DNA of 64,000 nt, taken from the NCBI GenBank assembly GCA_033239125.1, contig BSWB01000005.1:142100494-142164493 (forward strand), written 5' to 3'. A program made the translations under genes and the position numbers. The notes under the pieces were generated by a model. The model ran no database searches and was not told where the DNA came from. It saw only the letters and a list, made by a program, of their open reading frames with translations. Origin of the DNA: Fagopyrum homotropicum. Its lineage: Eukaryota; Streptophyta; Magnoliopsida; Caryophyllales; Polygonaceae. Positions within the stretch are counted from its first letter, which is position 1; each line of letters opens with the position of its first letter. Of this stretch, positions 56,973 to 64,000 are shown in pieces.

Positions 56973-57704
56973 CTAGGTTTTTCCTCCATTGATGAGGTCA
57001 GTATGAGAGTGTTGTGCTGCTTGGTCTGTGTTGATCTTGTTAGGTAGAGACACATAAGTTGCACATAGAAAGACAGTAACCAGGGATGAGCAACACAGCA
57101 CCACTCTATACCATCTGGGTTCGTTAGGACGAACATCTCGAAAAAGATATGAAATAGGTCCGCTAATGTAACAAAGGAACAACCCATAATAAGTAGCATT
57201 CCTATAACTCTTGAAATGCATTATAAACAGAATCATGAAGGGTCCTACAAACAAGTGGGAGAAAATAGCGACCATCCCTAATCCAATGTTTGCCTCGTAG
57301 GCGTCCAAGAACGGGAAAATGAGTAATAGGAAAGTAGCACTACGGATGAGGCCACGAAGAAGACGAGTACAAGGACGATTGCGATCCGGGAAAGATGCTG
57401 GTAGGCAAAGATAAGCTTCGGGACCAATGTGATACATCAACGGGAAGATCAAAGCAGGAATGAATTGAGCATAACTTATGAACGCAGTACACGTGAATTC
57501 ATCGCTCGTGAATATATCATCTGTTGTTTCTTCACATACAGCACAATGGGATCCAAACGCCACCATGCACACCGCCCAAGAAAATGATGCGCCCACTAGG
57601 AGCCACTCTGCTTCCGGCACCGGAAACTTGAAGACTGGTGATGTCGAAATTGCTTCCGCCCGGCTGCCGCCATCGTTCCCCATTGCTTGCAGTTGCTGTT
57701 CCAA
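56973..57704 (-). CDS. Multi-pass membrane protein of unknown function, paralogue B
   Basis: 243 codons from ATG to stop, clearly paralogous to 43544-44275 over the entire length. Shared blocks include VPEAEWLLVGASFSWAVCMV, FPDRNRPCTRLLRGLIRSAT, ATYYGLFLCYISGPISYLF and DVRPNEPRWYRVVLCCSSLV. Five or six hydrophobic segments suggest a polytopic membrane protein. The RDVRPNEPRW loop is identical in both and may be functionally important. Substitutions are concentrated between residues 135 and 155 (DAYEANIGLGMVAIFSHLF here). No domain family is recognised. It could be recently amplified and lineage-specific. Confidence 0.7.
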   Translation of the reverse strand: MEQQLQAMGNDGGSRAEAISTSPVFKFPVPEAEWLLVGASFSWAVCMVAFGSHCAVCEETTDDIFTSDEFTCTAFISYAQFIPALIFPLMYHIGPEAYLCLPASFPDRNRPCTRLLRGLIRSATFLLLIFPFLDAYEANIGLGMVAIFSHLFVGPFMILFIMHFKSYRNATYYGLFLCYISGPISYLFRDVRPNEPRWYRVVLCCSSLVTVFLCATYVSLPNKINTDQAAQHSHTDLINGGKT

Positions 57705-57911
57705 AGATCAAGAGATCCAGCTGGCTTATATAATCTTTATTCAGTTGGAGATTTGATCTCCTTTTAGATATGAATCTTTAGCATTTTGTATAGATTTATT
57801 TCCCAACAACAAAAATAAATAAATCTATTTTCCTAGGGCTGCTGATTGCTGAAGCCATCGAGAACCCTAAATTTCTAATACTTTTTGTTTTTTCCATCAA
57901 TAAAAAAAAAG

Positions 57912-58912
57912 AATTTTTCCAAGATTTGAATTCTTTCTCTTCGTGTACACTAAGTTTGAAAATTTCTCTTTGTTCCCTTGAGGTTTCATTTATTTCCTCT
58001 TTATACTCATTTTTAATATATCACATTAAATTTATTAAAAAATAATAAAAAATTAAAATTTAAATTTAAAATAGACTATGACCTCATAAATTTAATTAAT
58101 AAACTTATAATAGAAATAGATTTTATATATATTTTTTATTTTTCGAAATAAAGATATTTTTAATTTTTAAAATACTTTTTTACTTTATATTTTCGATTAA
58201 AAATATATATAATTTATTTTAATAATATTTATTTTAAAAATTTTAAAAATAATATTTTTTAAATTTTTTTAAGAGTGCAAAAAATTAAACATATAGTATT
58301 TTTTTTTGAATTTAATTTTTTATAATTTATTTTAATTTGAAAATAACAATATTAATTTTTATGTGTTAATTTATTATTTTTTATAATATACTTTTACAAT
58401 ATTACTTTTTATGTGTAAATTTATTATTTTTTATAATATACTTTTCCATAATCTTAAAATTAAAAAAACCATAATTTTTAAAATTTTCGAATTAAATAAA
58501 TTATATAAAATTTAAATTCAAAATAAATAAAAATTTATTATATTTTAATTCTCTAGAATCTTATTAAAATTTCAAAAAAAAATTATTTTATGTATATTTA
58601 TTAAATAGAAAATAAAAAATAAAAAAATAATTTAATTCAAAAAAAATTTTTTAAATTATTTCAAAAAATTAAAAAAAAAAACAATATTTTAAAAGCTATT
58701 TTATTATAAATTTATTAATTAAACTTAATGAGATCATAATCTATTTTAAAAAATTTTCTAATTTTAGTTTTTATTGAATTTTAATGTAATATATCAAGAA
58801 TGAGTATGAAGAGGAAATAAATTGAATCTTGAGGGCACCAAGAAGAATTTTAAAACTTAGTGGTCACCAATGAAAAAGTTCAAACCTTGATGGCACCAAG
58901 AGGAAAGATATT
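57912..58912. mobile_element. AT-rich element with long terminal inverted repeats
   Basis: The first and last roughly 200 bp are inverted copies. AAGTTTGAAAATT, ATTTATTTCCTCTT, ATACTCATT, ATATATCACATTAAA and AAAATAGACTATGACCTCAT on the left match the complements AATTTTAAAACTT, AAGAGGAAATAAAT, AATGAGTAT, TTTAATGTAATATAT and ATGAGATCATAATCTATTTT on the right. The matching interval is absent from copy A of the segmental duplication, so it is an insertion. There is no coding capacity. Poly(A) runs at both edges hide the exact ends and target duplication. It could be a long-TIR MITE or a foldback element. Confidence 0.65.
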
Positions 58913-58996
58913 AAAAAAAAAAAATGTTTGTTTGTTTGGATTCATTTGATGTTTCAACCATTTACAAATATATTTTTTATTTTTGTAATTTAATTA

Positions 58997-58998
58997 AT
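58997..58998. other. Empty Helitron target site in copy B
   Basis: TTAA|TGCCGTTAGG here corresponds to TTAA|Helitron|TGCTGTTAGG at 44608/51585 in copy A. Confidence 0.8.
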
Positions 58999-59115
58999 GC
59001 CGTTAGGATATCATTTTTAAAAAATGAAAATATTTATTTTTACTGAATGAGTTTTTCCACACAAAAAATATCACCTATAAAAGTCCATTTAGTTTGGTGT
59101 TCGACTACTGAAGAC

Positions 59116-59215
59116 GTGTCTTTAATGGGCTGGGCCTGTAATTGGGCCTATTCAGAAAACAATGACCACCGTGCAAGTTATAGGCCCAATTCCAGGCCCA
59201 GCCTATTAAGGACAC
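59116..59215. promoter_or_regulatory. Inverted repeat rich in TGGGCC (site II) motifs
   Basis: Arms 59116-59150 and 59181-59215 are near-perfect inverted copies around GGGCTGGGCCTGTAATTGGG with a loop of about 30 bp. Each arm has several TGGGCC/TGGGCT motifs, which in plants are site II elements bound by TCP factors. They lie 300-400 bp upstream of the gene at 59519. Confidence 0.55.
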
Positions 59216-59242
59216 TGATACAAAGAAAATGACACGAGCTGG

Positions 59243-59291
59243 CACGTGGTAAGCCCACTCCCCGCAGCTGTATTGAGCACTGCAGCACGTG
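59243..59291. promoter_or_regulatory. Two G-boxes (CACGTG)
   Basis: CACGTG occurs at 59243-59248 (GGCACGTGGT, ABRE-like) and 59286-59291 (GCACGTGC), about 230-275 bp upstream of the ATG at 59519. G-boxes bind bZIP and bHLH factors. Regulation by light or abscisic acid is an inference. Confidence 0.5.
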
Positions 59292-59431
59292 CAAAAACGG
59301 GTAAACCAAACAGCGCCCACAAAAACCGAAAACTTAATTATTTAGTTAACGCCCACAGGTTTCGGTCCTTGCCCCTGTTTGTGTGGATTTGGGTATTCCT
59401 TCGATCCGTTAAACTTCAATCCAAACCCACA

Positions 59432-59438
59432 TATAAAT
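59432..59438 (+). promoter_or_regulatory. Likely TATA box of the 82-codon gene
   Basis: TATAAAT lies 81 bp upstream of the ATG. A start near 59465 would give a leader of about 55 nt containing repeated ATCATCGTTCATCG. Confidence 0.5.
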
Positions 59439-59518
59439 ATGTCGTATACTAATATATAGATCCTTATCCATTAAAGGAGAAACACAGATCATCAATCATC
59501 GTTCATCGTTCATCGATC

Positions 59519-59767
59519 ATGTCGCCGACGGCAGCCATGCTGATATTGAGCCACCACCACCAAACCACCAGGTCAGCCACCCATATTCCGCCGCAACCAC
59601 CGTCACCCCCAGTCCAAGACGGCGGCAGAAGGTGGTTCAAAATCTCGGCGCATGTCTTTCGTCTAGCCTTGCCGGAGTTTCAGCCGGTGGTTCAAACGAG
59701 CGACGGCGATAAGACTAATAAGTTTGAGATGTGGTTCAGGGAAGCAGTTGAGATGGGTAATTTGTAA
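59519..59767 (+). CDS. Small hypothetical protein, 82 residues
   Basis: An ATG-led frame with clearly gene-like composition in an AT-rich setting. The N-terminal half is low complexity (His, Thr, Pro-rich: IPPQPPSPPVQDGG). The second half, RRWFKISAHVFRLALPEFQP then KFEMWFREAVEMGNL, could be a folded or amphipathic segment. No signal peptide or transmembrane span is obvious. It has a plausible promoter (TATAAAT, two G-boxes, site II motifs) and no intron. I do not recognise the family. It is likely a short intronless plant gene expressed from its own promoter. Confidence 0.6.
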   Translation: MSPTAAMLILSHHHQTTRSATHIPPQPPSPPVQDGGRRWFKISAHVFRLALPEFQPVVQTSDGDKTNKFEMWFREAVEMGNL

Positions 59768-60108
59768 ATATTCTAAGATAAGAGGGTATATATGTATGTC
59801 ACATAAATAAAAGGAAAGGGTCCATTTCTTGATATCTTGAGTTTTTCTTATATGTACATAAGCACTTTCATAATAGTGTACTTGTTATATGGGTCGATGT
59901 CATCTCATTGATGTAGTCTATAGCTTAAAACAATGTCTTGGATGAAAAAATATACAGATTTATAGACTTCATCAAAGGATCGAAGACCCCTAGTCTATAA
60001 TCATTTCAGTCTTCTCAGGATAACTCTTAACTTTTCGTATAACTATTTTCTATTTAAGGTCTTTAAGGTGTTTCGCTAGTAAAAATAAATATAAATCATT
60101 ATGTAAAA
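59768..60108. other. 3' flank of the 82-codon gene
   Basis: AT-rich, with AATAAA-like ATAAATAAAAGG at about 59804 as a possible polyadenylation signal. Nothing else is recognised. Confidence 0.45.
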
Positions 60109-60354
60109 ATGGACCCTCTTTCCCTCGACAACAAGAACATGCCTCACACGTCCGGCGAAGAAACCCTAAAACACAAATTCGTTCCCATAATCCTCTCTGG
60201 CCCCAAAATCGCATCCTTCAACACTCATCAACTCATCCTTCTCAAAACAAAGGTCAGAGTCAATTTCTCACCGATCTCAACTAAACAAACACCTGAACGA
60301 AGACAAGGAAGAAAGAGCCAAGTATGGCCAGATCGGGAAATAAAGGCGGTGTGA
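60109..60354 (+). CDS. Short open frame, possible first exon or gene fragment
   Basis: 81 codons from ATG, GC-richer than its surroundings, beginning MDPLSLDNKNMPHTSGEETL. A possible splice donor (AAG|GTCAGAG) lies near 60250, after HQLILLKTK. If it is used, only the first 47 or so codons are coding and the rest is intron. No family is recognised and no downstream exon is evident. It may be a gene fragment. Confidence 0.3.
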   Translation: MDPLSLDNKNMPHTSGEETLKHKFVPIILSGPKIASFNTHQLILLKTKVRVNFSPISTKQTPERRQGRKSQVWPDREIKAV

Positions 60355-60950
60355 GGGTCTTCTTTCGATACAATCATCTCCTCTTGGGGTGGGGAGACAA
60401 GATCTTCTACTACATCTATCCGATAATCTTATAAAAGTCCGATCCGATCCAAGAGCACCCGAATATCCGTTTTGTTTATTCGGATTGAATATACAATCCG
60501 GATATCCTATCCGAGTATTTATTTTTGGACTAGTCATATATATCCTATCGGATTAGACTTTTGCTCCAAACCTCGATATGTATGCGATCTAATGATCCGA
60601 AAAATATGTCTGGATTGGATAGGACTCGGATCACCAATTGTCGGATATTTTCAGATTCATATTTTTTCAGATTGGATCTTCTGATTAGCGGATCAGATTA
60701 GTCGGATCAAATATTTTTACTCATCCTTACCATTGCCCATCTGTAACATCCAACATAAACTTTATTGGGCCCTTAGCAAAGTTGGTTGGTTCTCCGCATT
60801 ACCAACTATTGCACAAATCCAAAGGAATAACCCAACACAATAAACATGGATTTGGAGTTTGAGTATTATGCCAAAAATTAAAATTTTAATATGAAAATTA
60901 TCGACAAACGGACTTCCAATAAAAGAAAACCTTGAAAGGAAAAAAAGTCT
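60355..60950. other. Intergenic region with GGATCxGAT-rich segment
   Basis: 60430-60710 is a degenerate run of CGGAT/GATCCG/GGATATCC motifs, like a decayed repeat. No gene recognised. Confidence 0.45.
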
Positions 60951-60959
60951 CAACTCCCA

Positions 60960-61740
60960 TGAATTGTGTACTATGTCAACATCCGTACGAGAGTGCGAAT
61001 CATGTATTCATCAAATCTCCTTGCACCATCACCAATATACTTTATATCAAGACACAAGAATACTTACAAAATGTTGATACATCTAGCTAGGAGAATATTC
61101 CCATTAATATTTTCCACATGTGGCAAAATTTAATGATGACACCATGATAAAATAACTGTGACATAGTGGAATATTTGGTATATGAGGAATAAAAATATCT
61201 TCAATAATAAAATGATAAATGATATCACCCAAATGATAACTAGTCAAATATAAGAGTGGAACACTATTAGCTCTGAAAATCCTACTAAAAGAACAAAGAA
61301 AACTCAATGAAGAAAAACTATAAAAATACAGTGGTCCAAACCAATAGAAGGAAGCTTGAAACTCAAATTTGATGGATCAAAAGAATAGATGACCATTGCG
61401 CGTTTGGATACATCATAAGAGACCAAAATGCATCATTAAAAGATATGATTATGGACAGTGTGGGGTACACATCCGTCCTACATGTGAAGCACACGCAATG
61501 AGAAACTGACCGTTAAAAGCAAGATAATGAAAATTAAAATTGAAATTGAGGGAGATCATGGCTATCAACTCAACCAAAAATATTTGAAAACCTCCATGGG
61601 AAATCGACCTTATTATCTAAAACATTTCTATTTTCTTGTATGGATTCATGTAGGTTCAAAGTCAACCATATTTTCAAGAAAATTACTGGTGTTGCGGATA
61701 AACTCGCGACATTAGGCCAATATCATCCTGTAGCCGGAAT
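60960..61740 (+). pseudogene. LINE ORF2 C-terminal remnant (zf-RVT and RNase H-like)
   Basis: MNCVLCQHPYESANHVFIKS (from about 60960) fits the zf-RVT CxxC...ESxxHxF pattern. Some 360 bp later, VQWSKPIEGSLKLKFDGSK fits the start of the plant RVT_3 RNase H-like domain (WxxPxxGxLKLNFDGS). After a frameshift come CAFGYIIRDQNAS and DSVGYTSVLHV. Later KVNHIFKKITGVADKLATLG matches the end of that domain. Several stops and frameshifts show it is dead. Order and orientation agree with a plant LINE or a related RT-derived gene. Confidence 0.6.
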
Positions 61741-62245
61741 AACAGTCTCAAGAGAAGTTGAAGTCCTCATCCGCAAGGATGTTATTAGATGGTCCAACGA
61801 CCAATAGACGATGACCATACCTTTCAAATAGAAAAATAAAATAAAGATGAACCATTAGTATAACTTTGTTCATGAAATGACCTTGTTGCCACTTTGAATT
61901 TTAGAGTGGAGTGAAGTGAAGGTGAATGTCAACTATAAAGGGAAGTTTAAAAGCTTATCCATGTATTGATTTTTAAGACCTAGTTTACTTGCTGGATCAA
62001 AATATAAAAAATTAAATTTAAATGTTATTTGGTTATATAATATTCATTGTTATCGAATGTGTTACTACACATGTGTTATCTATAAACGGTTAAAATTAAT
62101 AGAATTTATTTATTTATGTTTAGTCGCATAATTTAATTTCTTTTTCAAAAAAAAACTTTCAATTTTTTTTGTAAAAAAACAAATTTATTATATTAGATAA
62201 AAAAATTCAAAATGAGTTGTTTATCAAATAAAGTTTTAGAAATTA
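61741..62245. other. AT-rich stretch, no gene seen
   Basis: No open frame with coding character. Confidence 0.5.
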
Positions 62246-62903
62246 CTAGTATAATACCCGCACCTTGTGCGGGTTTTGAAAAAAATGAGAAAGAATATTG
62301 TGAAATAGGTTTTTTTACGTGCTTTTATTTTGTATACTTCTCTAATCTAATCGACTTACCAACATTACTTTATTAAGGATAAATTTATTAAATGAGATTA
62401 TACTATGGACATACTTATATATTAGAATAATAATATTATTATATATATATAACAACATTTTTATTTTTTTCCGATTATGTAATGATTTTAGGGATTTTTT
62501 CTTGGTTAATGGGTAACAATTTAGTTTTACAATTTTTTTTGTATTTAACAACTCTTTTGTTTTTTTTGGATTATAATGCTTATTGGTGTATTAAAAATTT
62601 TATTTTAATTAATTATTTTTCAACTATAAATCTATTAGTTAATTAGTTAATTTTATTTTTAATTATTAAAATAATTTTAATTATTAAATAAGAAACTTAA
62701 CATAATTAAACAAAAATTTAATTAATATAATGCGGTCTATATCTACAAAAATGTAATTAAACTATAAAAGATTTTATAGTTTAAAAAATAGTGTAAAAAA
62801 TAAAGATTTATTGGCTTTAATTGTGTGAGCTCAATTTCAAAAATCCTGCGTCCACAGCGCGCCACGTCATCAACCCGTGCTCTGTTTTAGTAATTATAAT
62901 AGA
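62246..62903 (-). mobile_element. Short non-autonomous Helitron, 658 bp
   Basis: On the minus strand it begins TCTATTATAATTACTAAAAC at 62903 and ends with the hairpin CCCGCACAAGGTGCGGG then TATTATACTAG at 62246. It sits between A62245 and T62904, as expected for Helitrons. Both ends and much of the interior match the nested Helitron at 45368-47313, which adds about 1.2 kb of other sequence. There is no coding capacity. Confidence 0.8.
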
Positions 62904-63484
62904 TTTTCTAAACTGAAAATTAAACATAAAAAGATACTTTAAAAAATAATGAAAAAATATTCAATTTAAATTGGTTAATTTCATAATCTATTATACTATA
63001 AATATTAAAGGTGAAAGTTGTGTCATGTATAATCCAGAACTATTTAAGGTGACGTATCAAGTTCACAATTAGTTCCATAAAATTATTTTAAAATTATCAA
63101 TTTGTATTTTTTTATATAATCGAGAAGGTAAATATAAGATTGAAATATAATTTAAAACTTTAACTAAAAATAAAAATATAATTTACATGATTTTATGATT
63201 TTCTACATAAATATATGTAAATCACAAATTTATAAATATATTTAATTATAACGTGGCGAAAAAATTATAATATTATTTCTATGATTTTCTAAATAATAAG
63301 ACAAAATTGTAAGACTATTCGTTTAATACTGAATCACGGTTGAAGTAACCCAAAATCAAAGTAAACCACCGACATATATATAACAAACTTGTACACAACC
63401 AAAGAAAAAAAAACTATTTGTAAAAATTCAAATGTATAAAATTTACATATTAAATATCTAAAATCTACATTATACAAACACTCA
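62904..63484. other. AT-rich 3' flank of the HIPP gene
   Basis: No gene. TCTATTATACTATAAATATT at 62987 looks like another Helitron 5' end, but no matching 3' hairpin is seen. The HIPP 3' UTR probably lies in the right part. Confidence 0.4.
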
Positions 63485-64000
63485 TCACATGACAACACAC
63501 GCATTAGGGTTTTCGTCACTAAAAGCAGTAGAGTACTTAACCTCAGTCGAACTCGTACGAGCAAGACCCGCAACATCCGGATCCACAAGCGGGTTCCGAA
63601 CGTAGCCGGGTGGGGCTTTTTTATCGTACACACCCGGCGCATACGGGTGAACCACACTCTCAACGGCCACATACGGGACGTAAGGCCAAAACTCAGCTTT
63701 CTTCCCGGTATGATATCGAACCCGGTTGAGTACTTTATCCGGATCCACGTACCCGGTTACACTCAACTTGTTTTGTTTCGGGTCGACTTCAACGTGTGTG
63801 ACTCCTTTCATTCCTTCCACTGATTTCTTCACTTTCCTCTCGCATCCTTCGCAATCCATTCTTACTTTTATCTCCACCGTCTTCATTATAAACAAAAATG
63901 TTATTAACACGGTATTTAACATGAATTAAGATGGATTAATAGATTGATTAATTACGTACCTTAAGATCTTTGCGACGCTTTTTGTGAGGATGAGGGAAAT
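63485..64000 (-). CDS. Heavy-metal-associated isoprenylated plant protein (HIPP), 5' end off the window
   Basis: Exon 2 is 63485-63890. It begins TVEIKVRMDCEGCERKV, an HMA domain (PF00403) with the metal-binding MDCEGC loop, and ends in CVVM, a CaaX box for isoprenylation. HIPPs are metallochaperone-like proteins tied to membranes by the lipid. Exon 1 ends at 63960 with a basic HKKRRKDLK. The 69-bp intron 63891-63959 starts GTACGT and ends ATGAAG, joining in phase 0 so that DLK runs into TVEIK. An ATG-led frame from 63922 reads through intron sequence and is not the true start. The real start lies beyond 64000. Length and intron position fit the single-HMA HIPP group. Confidence 0.85.

Larger units (their letters stand above)
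56690..59085. repeat. Segmental duplication, copy B
   Basis: Same orientation and gene content as copy A (43431-44608 plus 51585-51672). It carries the uninterrupted Helitron target (58997/58998) but has its own insertion, the long inverted-repeat element at about 57912-58912. It also has an extra segment around 56760-56900 not present in A. Confidence 0.8.

Noticed and set aside
62987..63330. Another Helitron beginning TCTATTATAC at 62987
   Set aside because: No 3' hairpin with CTAG could be found downstream, so it is only noted as a possible 5' end.
63891..63922. Upstream ATG (63922) as the HIPP start
   Set aside because: Those codons lie in a 69-bp GT-AG intron. The basic exon-1 end at 63960-64000 joins exon 2 in phase.

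Overview
The window is nuclear DNA from a flowering plant, most likely a eudicot with a repeat-rich, AT-rich genome. Support comes from plant-type Ty3/gypsy chromovirus pol genes with an initiator-Met primer site, CACTA, Mutator-like, Helitron, LINE and hAT-like remnants, and an HIPP gene with a short GT-AG intron at the right edge. There is no bacterial gene organisation. Species cannot be named from sequence alone.

Layout. 1-324 is the 3' end of an older LTR related to the central array. 325-2223 is AT-rich DNA plus a GC-rich repetitive patch. 2243-4364 is a poly(A)-tailed retroposon with 19-bp target duplications. About 4424-43140 is a decayed CACTA-type transposon on the minus strand. A 1.38-kb Mutator-like element with 9-bp target duplications (4492-5871) and the central array (7290-41194) are nested inside it. 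43431-51672 and 56690-59085 are two copies of a segmental duplication. Each carries an intact 243-codon membrane-protein gene on the minus strand. The first copy was split by a 6,976-bp Helitron (44609-51584), and the second still shows the empty site. Between the copies lie a LONGIFOLIA/TRM-like gene scrap, a 5'-truncated LINE, an inverted MULE relative, an exon remnant and a hAT-like end. To the right are a small intact gene (59519-59767), a LINE ORF2 remnant, a short Helitron (62246-62903) and the HIPP gene (63485 to beyond 64000).

Main discovery. 7290-41194 is a tandem multimer of one LTR retrotransposon: five 2.8-kb LTRs alternate with four internal regions, each exactly 4,972 bp. The whole 33.9 kb has only one pair of 5-bp target duplications (TCTCG), at its outermost ends, so it occupies a single insertion site. 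Units 2 and 3 are almost identical, which suggests stepwise growth by unequal exchange between LTRs. Every unit keeps an 855-codon reading frame covering most of RT, RNase H, integrase and a chromodomain. Every unit also shares the same stops and frameshifts in the N-terminal part of RT and has no recognisable gag or protease. The array interrupts an exon of the CACTA gene, and joining the two flanks across one TCTCG restores continuity of that exon.

Only four loci look like intact host genes: the two membrane-protein paralogues, the 82-codon gene and the HIPP gene. The rest is nested mobile DNA whose order of insertion can largely be read from target duplications and the paralogous empty site.
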